Assembly: GCA_034432855.1 (NCBI GenBank)
Contig: DAOUBA010000233.1
Coordinates: 1-25,859, forward strand
DNA: 25,859 nucleotides
Direction: 5' to 3'
Source of the DNA: DAOUBA01 sp034432855
GTDB lineage: Bacteria; Chloroflexota; Anaerolineae; B4-G1
In this document: positions 21,109 to 25,859 of the stretch, piece by piece
How the letters are laid out: every line of letters starts with the position of its first letter
Position numbering within the stretch: position 1 is the first letter of the stretch
Made by a program: the position numbers and the translations under genes
Notes under the pieces: generated by a model
Seen by the model: only the letters and a program-made list of their open reading frames with translations
Database searches by the model: none
What the model was told of the DNA's origin: nothing

Positions 21109-21405
21109 TGACCCAAGTGGCGCGGCCTCCTGGCTCTAAGCACATTGGGCAGAGATTTTACGGGACGGTTCATTTTCTGCCTGAAATTGGTTTACACTTT
21201 ATTGTACGTTGAAAAATTGTATCTACTCAGCCTGCCTTCTAGTCTGTCATTGCGAGGGCGCGAAGCGCCCGAAGCAATCTCCGAACGGCTTCTGGAGATT
21301 GCTTCGCCGCCCTTCGCTGCGCTCAGGGCGGCTCGCAATGACACAGGGTGAGCAGTTACAAAGTGTCAACCTATTCTGAACATCCCATTCGGAGGATACA
21401 GACCG
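21109..21405. other. Intergenic region with an AT-rich tract and one structured repeat
   Basis: About 300 bases without a gene. 21160–21232 is markedly AT-rich for this genome (TTTACACTTTATTGTACGTTG) and is the likeliest promoter area for yjbQ, though I cannot fit a convincing -35/-10 pair. 21245–21343 is the CATTGCGAG repeat listed separately. GGAGGATAC before 21406 supplies the ribosome-binding site. Confidence 0.5.
21245..21343. repeat. CATTGCGAG structured repeat, copy 1
   Basis: 99 bases bounded by perfect 12-base terminal inverted repeats TGTCATTGCGAG (21245–21256) and CTCGCAATGACA (21332–21343). Inside is a second inverted pair, GAAGCAATCTCC (21271–21282) and GGAGATTGCTTC (21294–21305). 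Each arm contains its own small hairpin, for example GGGCG/CGCCC on the left. A second, diverged copy lies at 23624–23744. It carries no coding capacity and looks like a MITE-like or other non-autonomous palindromic repeat. Confidence 0.88.
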
Positions 21406-21822
21406 ATGGTCATCACCCAAGAACTCTCCCTGCACACGCGCGGTCACACCGATGTCGTGGACATCACCGGGCAGGTGGCGCAGGCAGTGCGCGATTCCGG
21501 CCTGAAGGCCGGCATCGTCACCGTCTTCTGCCCCGGCTCGACCGGCGGCCTGACCACGATCGAGTACGAGAGCGGGGCGCTGGCAGACCTGCGTCAAGTG
21601 CTCGACGAGATCACGCCGCCCGACCGTGACTATCGCCACCACCTGCGCTGGGGTGACGACAACGGCAGCGCCCACGTGCGCGCGGCGCTCATCGGCCCCT
21701 CGCTCACAGTGCCCTTCGCCCATGGCCGCCTCACCCTGGGCACCTGGCAGCAGATCGTCTTTTTGGATTTCGACACCAGCCCGCGAGCGCGCCAGTTGAT
21801 CGTGCAGGTGATGGGAGAGTGA
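21406..21822 (+). CDS. YjbQ family protein (UPF0047)
   Basis: 138 residues, full length for the YjbQ/UPF0047 family. Family landmarks are ITGQVAQAVRDSG, VTVFCPGSTGGLTTIEYESG, RHHLRWGDDNGSAHVRAALIGPS, LTLGTWQQIVFLDFD and the RARQLIVQVMG end. Members are annotated as secondary thiamine-phosphate synthase enzymes, on the basis of a weak rescue of thiE mutants, but the physiological role is not settled. The conserved His and Asp positions (HH in RHHLRW; DDNGSAH) that bind metal are present. The ATG follows GGAGG at about ten bases. It stands with the HEAT-repeat gene, 77 bases downstream in the same direction. Confidence 0.9.
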   Translation: MVITQELSLHTRGHTDVVDITGQVAQAVRDSGLKAGIVTVFCPGSTGGLTTIEYESGALADLRQVLDEITPPDRDYRHHLRWGDDNGSAHVRAALIGPSLTVPFAHGRLTLGTWQQIVFLDFDTSPRARQLIVQVMGE

Positions 21823-21829
21823 TCACGTA

Positions 21830-21878
21830 TCACGCATCACGAGTACGCGGTTCGTGAAACGTGAGGCGTGATGCGTGA
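21830..21878. repeat. ATCACG-type inverted repeat between yjbQ and the HEAT gene
   Basis: TCACGCATCACG (21830–21841) and CGTGATGCGTGA (21867–21878) are perfect 12-base inverted repeats with a 25-base loop that contains further CGTGA/TCACG motifs. It starts eight bases after the yjbQ stop. It could end or shield the yjbQ transcript; no U tract follows, so it is more likely a dispersed palindrome. Confidence 0.7.
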
Positions 21879-21899
21879 GACCCGAGCAAGGAGAAGACC

Positions 21900-22595
21900 A
21901 TGCCTAATCGCAAAGTCCTGGAAGCGGCTGCTGAGCGCCGTCGCAGGCTGCGCTCGCAGGCCGAACGCGTTTACCAGAAGTACGGCGCCCGTGCTCACGA
22001 ACTGATCCGCCAACTGGCCGGCCCCACCCAGGAAGACCACGATCGCGCCTTCGACCGACTACAGCGCATGGGTGAGTTCATCACGCCGGTGCTGATCGAG
22101 GCGCTGGCCGATCCGGCGCTCGATTCCTTCGTTGCCGACGAAGTCGTCTCGCTGCTGGGCAGCACCGGCGACGAGCGCGCCCGCGAGCCGGTCTGGCAGT
22201 ATCTCCAGACCCATCTCGACGATCCGGAACGGGTCTCTACGGCTGCGTTGAGTCTGGCGGGGCTGGGGGACGAGCGCGCCCTGCCATACCTGCGTGAGGG
22301 GCTGGACTCTCAAGACGAGGAAATCGTCGCCAACGCCGTAGCCGCGCTGATCATGTTGGGGAGGATGGAGGACATCCCGCGCTTGCGCGAAGTACATCGC
22401 CGTTACCGCGCCAATCGTGAGATCCGCACGGCCATCGCCAGCGCCGTGCTGACTATCGTAGGCGAGACCGACCAGCGCACGTTCAACCGGACGCTCGACG
22501 AGATTCGTACCTCGTTCGCCGACCGTGCCCTGTGGGCGGACATCTGGGCGATCCTCGAAAGCGAGTTCGGCGGCAGGCGCCACACCGTGCACTAG
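21900..22595 (+). CDS. HEAT-repeat protein
   Basis: 231 residues. A basic N-terminal helix (RRRRLRSQAERVYQKYG) precedes an array of about five helix pairs in HEAT/PBS-lyase style: FITPVLIEALADPALDSFVADEVVSLLGSTGD, VSTAALSLAGLGDERALPYLREGLDSQDEEIVANAVAALIMLG, and a last pair near IRTAIASAVLTIVGE. Such solenoids bind proteins or act as adaptors; no catalytic site is seen. The ATG at 21900 has AAGGAG upstream. The final segment (RTFNRTLDEIRTSF...WAILESEFGG) is helical and not clearly a repeat. Its stop lies 22 bases before the DUF2085 gene, so the two are likely co-transcribed. Confidence 0.8.
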   Translation: MPNRKVLEAAAERRRRLRSQAERVYQKYGARAHELIRQLAGPTQEDHDRAFDRLQRMGEFITPVLIEALADPALDSFVADEVVSLLGSTGDERAREPVWQYLQTHLDDPERVSTAALSLAGLGDERALPYLREGLDSQDEEIVANAVAALIMLGRMEDIPRLREVHRRYRANREIRTAIASAVLTIVGETDQRTFNRTLDEIRTSFADRALWADIWAILESEFGGRRHTVH

Positions 22596-22617
22596 TCTCC
22601 CTGCGGGCCGATTGCCG

Positions 22618-23454
22618 ATGACCACTCCGACGCCCCCACCGCACGAAAAGCCGCCGCCGGCCTTCCCGATGCCATGGCTCGTCATTGGGATGGCGACAGC
22701 GGCGTTCCTGGCTTTTGTGCTTCTCACACCCGACGGGCTGCTGACCAAGGCGGACATCGTCGGCGCCGCCGTATGCCACCGCTGGCTCGCCCATTCCTTT
22801 GTCATCGGCGGGCGGCAACTCCCGCTGTGCGCGCGTTGCACCGGCACCTTTATCGGTGCACTGGTGGGATTCTTCGGGCAGGGTGTCGTGCTGCGGCGCC
22901 GTCGCGCTGCCGAGTTTCCCCGTCCACTGATCGTTGTTGCCCTCGTCGGCTTTATGGGGTTGTGGGCTGCCGACGGCTTCAATTCTTTCCTGAGCGCCAT
23001 ACCCGGTGCGCCGTATCTCTACGAGCCGCAGAACTGGCTGCGCCTGGCCGTCGGCGCGCTGAACGGGTTGGCGATGAGCGTATTGGTCTACCCGGTCTTT
23101 AATGCCACGCTATGGCAACACCCCGTTCTCGAACGGACCATTCGCAACCTGCGCGACCTGGGTGTGCTGGTTTTGCTCGAGGCCGGCTTCGTCGGCCTGG
23201 TGCTCACGCAGTGGGCGTGGCTGCTCTATTCGCTGGCCCTGTTGAGCGTGTTGGGAGTGGTCACGCTGCTCACCAGCGTCAACACCATGCTGATCGTGAT
23301 GCTCGTGCGACGCGAGAACGCGGTGGACACATGGCGCGAGGCCGCTATCCCACTGCTGGTCGGGTTTACCTTGAGCCTCATGATGATCGCTGCGATTGAC
23401 GTCGTGAGATACGTACTCACCGGCTCGCTTGCCGGCATACCGCTGTGGCAGTAG
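22618..23454 (+). CDS. DUF2085 family integral membrane protein
   Basis: 278 residues. A Pro-rich cytoplasmic start (TTPTPPPHEKPPP) is followed by about six or seven hydrophobic segments. The signature lies at about 57–85: VCHRWLAHSF then LPLCARCTGTFIGALVGF. This CHR...LCARCTG pattern with two close cysteines defines DUF2085, whose function is unknown; the cysteines may bind metal or form a disulfide. The middle (DGFNSFLSAIPGAPYLYEPQNWLR) also matches family members. The ATG at 22618 was chosen because the upstream part of the frame overlaps the HEAT gene and has no membrane character; the ribosome-binding site is weak, and coupling to the HEAT gene may compensate. Confidence 0.85.
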   Translation: MTTPTPPPHEKPPPAFPMPWLVIGMATAAFLAFVLLTPDGLLTKADIVGAAVCHRWLAHSFVIGGRQLPLCARCTGTFIGALVGFFGQGVVLRRRRAAEFPRPLIVVALVGFMGLWAADGFNSFLSAIPGAPYLYEPQNWLRLAVGALNGLAMSVLVYPVFNATLWQHPVLERTIRNLRDLGVLVLLEAGFVGLVLTQWAWLLYSLALLSVLGVVTLLTSVNTMLIVMLVRRENAVDTWREAAIPLLVGFTLSLMMIAAIDVVRYVLTGSLAGIPLWQ

Positions 23455-23545
23455 CCGTTGCCCCCCTTCCCTGGGGAGGGGGCTATTGACAGACGCCAGT
23501 GAGGTGTGATATAATACCGTTGCCCCCCTTCCCTGGGGAGGGGGC
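23455..23545. repeat. Two identical 29-base hairpin repeats
   Basis: The same 29 bases, starting CCGTTGCCCCCC and ending GGAGGGGGC, occur at 23455–23483 and 23517–23545, exactly 62 bases apart. Each copy folds as CCCCC/GGGGG with a short TTCCCTGG-type loop. The first begins directly after the DUF2085 stop and could serve as a terminator. A consensus promoter sits in the 33 bases between them. Confidence 0.9.
23486..23515 (+). promoter_or_regulatory. Consensus sigma-70 promoter
   Basis: TTGACA (23486–23491), 18-base spacer, TATAAT (23510–23515) with TGA just upstream: both hexamers match consensus exactly. It would drive the DUF4013 gene and the 63-residue membrane gene through a leader of about 290 bases containing a strong hairpin and a folded repeat. 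Confidence 0.8.
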
Positions 23546-23623
23546 AGGTGATCGGGGCGTGTTTCACATGAGTTGAAGGGCAAGCATCCCTCAATAGTTC
23601 TCAGATTGTAACTATTCAGCCGC

Positions 23624-23744
23624 TGTCATTGCGAGGAGGCCGCAGGCCGACGAAGCAATCTCCTTGCCACGAGCGGGAGATTGCTTCGCCGCCTCTTGCC
23701 CGACAACCGGAGCACAATGTCGGGGACGGCGGCTCGCAATGACA
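23624..23744. repeat. CATTGCGAG structured repeat, copy 2
   Basis: 121 bases with the same terminal arms as copy 1, TGTCATTGCGAG (23624–23635) and CTCGCAATGACA (23733–23744), and the same inner pair GAAGCAATCTCC (23652–23663) and GGAGATTGCTTC (23676–23687). The arm-internal hairpins differ in sequence from copy 1 but keep pairing (GGCC/GGCC left; CCCGACA/TGTCGGG right). It lies in the same orientation as copy 1. Confidence 0.88.
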
Positions 23745-23815
23745 TCTTTGGGCGTTGTTTAAGTCAGCCTCCCAGCCTGAATAGTTACCTCAGATTTTAC
23801 TTCAAGGAGGAACAA

Positions 23816-24550
23816 ATGGACATCGGTAAGGCTTTCGGATTCGTGTTCGAGGACGAGCAATGGTTTACCAAGATCTTGCTGGGGGCCGCCATTATGCTGA
23901 TCCCCATCTTCGGCCAGTTGGCGGTTGTGGGGTACGTCATCGCCGTGATTCGCAATGTGATGGCCGGCCATCCCCGCCCATTGCCCGCCTGGAGCGACCT
24001 GGGACGTAATTTTATGGACGGGCTGATGGTGACCCTGGCGAACCTGGTTTATGGCATCCCGATCTGGATCATTATGTGTCCCATCACCTTTGTCTGGCTG
24101 CTGCCTATGTTGGGGCCGATCATCGGGGGCGAGAACAGCGATGTAGTCGGCACGCTGACGGCCACTTTTACCGGCGTGGCAGGGTTGCTGACGGCCGGAG
24201 GGGTCTGTCTGGCTTCGCTCTTTGGCATTTTGCTGACCCTGCTCCAGCCGGTCCTGCAGATTCGCTACGCCAGGAGCGGGCAACTCGGCACCTGCTTCCA
24301 GGTCGGTGAGGTTTTTCGCTTCCTGTTCGCCAACATCGGGCCGATCATCATCGCCACGCTCGTCCTCTGGGGAGCGGGCCTGGCCGTGGGGATAGCGATG
24401 AGCGTGGTCGGGACTGTGGTGAGCCTGATACCCTGCCTCAATATCATCCTGGCGTTTGTAGTGCCCCTGTTGGCGTTGCCTTTGAGCATGTGGGTGTCCG
24501 TCATCGGTGGGCACCTGTACGGCCAGATCGGCCAACGCGCCAGCGCGTGA
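23816..24550 (+). CDS. DUF4013 family membrane protein
   Basis: 244 residues beginning MDIGKAFGFVFEDEQW, with WFTKILLGAAIMLIPIFGQLAVVGY next, the pattern of DUF4013 proteins. About six hydrophobic segments follow, including one around LVYGIPIWIIMCPITFVWLLPML and a C-terminal pair (LSLIPCLNIILAF-like and PLLALPLSMWVSVIGG). A polar loop (HPRPLPAWSDLGRNFMDG) separates the first two segments, as in relatives. Function unknown; several relatives sit beside transport or envelope genes. The ATG at 23816 has a perfect AAGGAGG six bases upstream. The frame stays open further left only across the repeat region, which is not coding. It is followed 42 bases later by a small membrane gene. Confidence 0.85.
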   Translation: MDIGKAFGFVFEDEQWFTKILLGAAIMLIPIFGQLAVVGYVIAVIRNVMAGHPRPLPAWSDLGRNFMDGLMVTLANLVYGIPIWIIMCPITFVWLLPMLGPIIGGENSDVVGTLTATFTGVAGLLTAGGVCLASLFGILLTLLQPVLQIRYARSGQLGTCFQVGEVFRFLFANIGPIIIATLVLWGAGLAVGIAMSVVGTVVSLIPCLNIILAFVVPLLALPLSMWVSVIGGHLYGQIGQRASA

Positions 24551-24592
24551 TCATGCGCGTGGGCCGGAACGTGTAACGTCGAAGGAGGCGAA

Positions 24593-24784
24593 ATGGAAGC
24601 ACCCCCCGTTTATGAATCCGAGCCGCCGGCCAGGCGGAAGATGGCGCCCTGGCTGATCGCCCTGATCGTCGTGCTCGTCGGGTGCGCCGCGCTGGTCCTG
24701 ATTTCCATCTGTGTCATCCTCGCGCTGGCTCTGTTGGGACCGCAGATCGGCAACGTCTTTGAGAACATCATCAGCAGCATATAG
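24593..24784 (+). CDS. Small membrane protein, 63 residues
   Basis: A short polar, Pro/Glu-rich start (MEAPPVYESEPPARRK) leads into a strongly hydrophobic stretch (about 18–48, PWLIALIVVLVGCAALVLISICVILALALLG), one long or two short membrane helices, and a short tail (PQIGNVFENIISSI). A strong ribosome-binding site (AAGGAGGCGAA) precedes the ATG, supporting real expression. In the same direction as the DUF4013 gene and close to it, so probably part of the same transcript. No family is recognised with confidence; similar short proteins accompany DUF4013 genes in my impression, which is unverified. Confidence 0.75.
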   Translation: MEAPPVYESEPPARRKMAPWLIALIVVLVGCAALVLISICVILALALLGPQIGNVFENIISSI

Positions 24785-24976
24785 GTTTCCGATCGTCATC
24801 GCGCCGCTCATGGAGCGTTGTGCGCGCCGTCATGGGAGCCGGTTTCTGAGGGGCCCTGCTCGTCTGACAAGCGCCAGCTGCTGCTCAGCGGATGAAAGGC
24901 AACGACTGTCCAGTCTGGCCCTTTCAAGGAGCACGTTGCCCACACGACCGTAGACGTGCGACGGGTCTCCCGTCTC
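24785..24976. other. Convergent intergenic region
   Basis: The gap between the plus-strand 63-residue gene and the minus-strand DUF11 gene. GACGGG/CCCGTC (24960–24974, loop TCT) lies two bases past the DUF11 stop and may end that transcript, though no U tract follows. I see no gene in it. Confidence 0.45.
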
Positions 24977-25831
24977 CTACCGGCTGTTCTTGAAAGCCAG
25001 TGGGAAGTAGTAGCGGAATGGTTCGACGATGATCCACGCCGGGCGCTCCCACGTGCCGCCGGCGTCGTCCTCCAGGAACGCGACGCTGTAAAGCGGCCGA
25101 TAGAGGGGCTCGCCCGGCATCCGGAGCGGGATCGTCAGCGTCACCCGGCCCTCGGCGACCAGCGGACCGTTCCAACGTACCGTCTCGGTCAACACCCGTA
25201 TATCTGCCGACGCGGAGATGACAGCAGTTACCGTGAGAGCGTCCGCCGGCCCGGCGTTGACCAACGCCAGCGTGCAGGTGACCACACTGTGGGGCCGGGC
25301 CAGGTATGGCCCGCAGCCGAAGGTCGAGGGCGAGAGATCCGGCGTACCCAACCGCACGATGGCGGCACGGTCGAAGCGGATGGCGTGCTCCTCCAGGCCG
25401 ATGCGCGCCACATTAGAGATTGCGGCCCCGGCGGCAAGTCCCTCTGCCAGAGTAACCTGGTAGGTGAAGGTGAGCGCGGCGCCCGCCTCCAACGGCCCCT
25501 GCCAGGCAATGCATCGCGTGGGATCATCGTAGGTAGCGAGGCCGGTCAGGCTGCCTGGCACGAGGGTCAGGCTGACGGGCAGGGTATTGGAGAGCGAGGC
25601 CGTCATCGCCACCGGGCCGTCGTTGCGCAGGACCACGGTGTAGGTGAGCGTCTCGCCGCCGGACGCCGTGCTCCGATTGGCAGAGAGGGTCGAACCGCCC
25701 AGCCAGGAAAGCCAGCCCACGACGCGCTCCATCACCTGTGAACGAGCCGCCTCCGGCAGCGTCTCGAAGGGGAAGGAGAAGAAGACCGTTTTGGAGGCAG
25801 GGGTGACCTCACCCCTACCCCCCCATCCCCC
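24977..25831 (-). pseudogene. DUF11-type secreted protein, 5' end interrupted by a repeat
   Basis: The frame is open from 25831 to the stop at 24977, entering with a GGWGGRGEVTP stretch encoded by a GC-rich dispersed repeat, then ASKTVFFSFPFETLPEAARS and VMERVVGWLSWLGG, which reads like the end of a larger domain. Next is a DUF11-like repeat domain (TLSANRSTASGGETLTYTVVLRNDGPVAMTASLSNTLP), a second immunoglobulin-like part (SVVTCTLALVNAGPADALTVTAVIS), and the C terminus RYYFPLAFKNSR, resembling the YLPLVLK-type ends of secreted Chloroflexota proteins. An in-frame TAG at 25832–25834 lies in the repeat. So the upstream coding part is separated from this one by the repeat; either the gene is broken or a shorter product starts at ATG 25732. 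Confidence 0.65.
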
Positions 25832-25858
25832 CTACCCCTCTCCCAGAGGGAGAGGGGA
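25801..25858. repeat. GC-rich dispersed hairpin at the right edge
   Basis: CCCCTCTCCC (25836–25845) pairs with GGGAGAGGGG through a short loop, with pyrimidine-rich CCCCTACCCCCCCATCCCCCC beside it split by single bases. GGGGTGA/TCACCCC (25800–25815) forms another small stem. It is cut by the window edge and invades the 5' end of the DUF11-type frame. Confidence 0.7.
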
Positions 25859-25859
25859 A

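Larger units (their letters stand above)
23455..23815. other. Repeat-packed intergenic region before the DUF4013 gene
   Basis: 361 bases without a gene. In order: hairpin 1 (23455–23483), a consensus promoter (23486–23515), hairpin 2 (23517–23545), a left inverted-repeat arm GTAACTATTCAG (23608–23619), the CATTGCGAG repeat copy 2 (23624–23744), the right arm CTGAATAGTTAC (23777–23788), and the AAGGAGG ribosome-binding site (23804–23810) of the next gene. Confidence 0.75.

Noticed and set aside
23759..24535. A minus-strand hydrophilic protein opposite the DUF4013 gene
   Set aside because: It is antisense to a clear membrane protein with a strong ribosome-binding site; the polar composition is the expected complement of hydrophobic codons.

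Overview
The window looks like a GC-rich bacterial chromosome, most likely Chloroflexota and perhaps Anaerolineae-like. This is inferred from the gene families present: a TPR protein with repeated 'PxWL' motifs, DUF2085 and DUF4013 membrane proteins, a PrmC–HAD fusion and a YjbQ/HEAT cluster. It is also inferred from the many short GC-rich hairpin repeats between genes. I could not check taxonomy. Where promoters are visible they are ordinary sigma-70 type (TTGACA/TATAAT-like), and most starts have a good Shine-Dalgarno sequence.

Positions 1–2756 look like the end of an integrated element. An array of 39–40 bp hairpin repeats runs in from the left edge. Next come two divergent tyrosine recombinases (175–1293 minus; 1659–2555 plus) with a well-formed promoter between them. 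At 2700–2756 there is a 3' fragment of a tRNA-Gln(UUG) gene with no matching 5' half. That is the expected scar where an element inserted into a tRNA gene: the element would lie to the left and the chromosome to the right. A hairpin-rich gap without genes follows (2757–3169).

Positions 3170–9208 read on the minus strand: a NatAB-like ABC exporter (ATPase and permease overlapping), a large TPR protein with an internal 36-residue tandem repeat, a histone-deacetylase-family amidohydrolase, and a short remnant ORF just upstream of the deacetylase.

Positions 9399–21108 read on the plus strand. The first group, behind a promoter at 9335–9362, is an ABC-F translation ATPase, dephospho-CoA kinase (coaE), a DUF218/YdcF-like membrane protein, a GNAT-like protein, a small membrane protein and a protein made of twelve zinc ribbons. 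A second promoter (14289–14316) precedes release factor 1 (prfA), an MNT nucleotidyltransferase antitoxin, a 51-codon HEPN toxin remnant, and PrmC, the RF1 methyltransferase. PrmC is fused in frame to a HAD phosphatase through a palindromic repeat. A GH78-type rhamnosidase and an alpha/beta hydrolase follow.

Positions 21109–25859 hold YjbQ, a HEAT-repeat protein, a DUF2085 protein, a DUF4013 protein, a 63-residue membrane peptide and, on the minus strand, the 3' part of a DUF11-type secreted protein whose 5' end runs into another hairpin repeat. This part contains two copies of a structured CATTGCGAG repeat, and a consensus promoter lying between two identical hairpins. The strongest unusual signals are the tRNA-Gln/recombinase boundary with its hairpin array, the repeat-mediated PrmC–HAD fusion, and the MNT antitoxin beside a truncated HEPN toxin.
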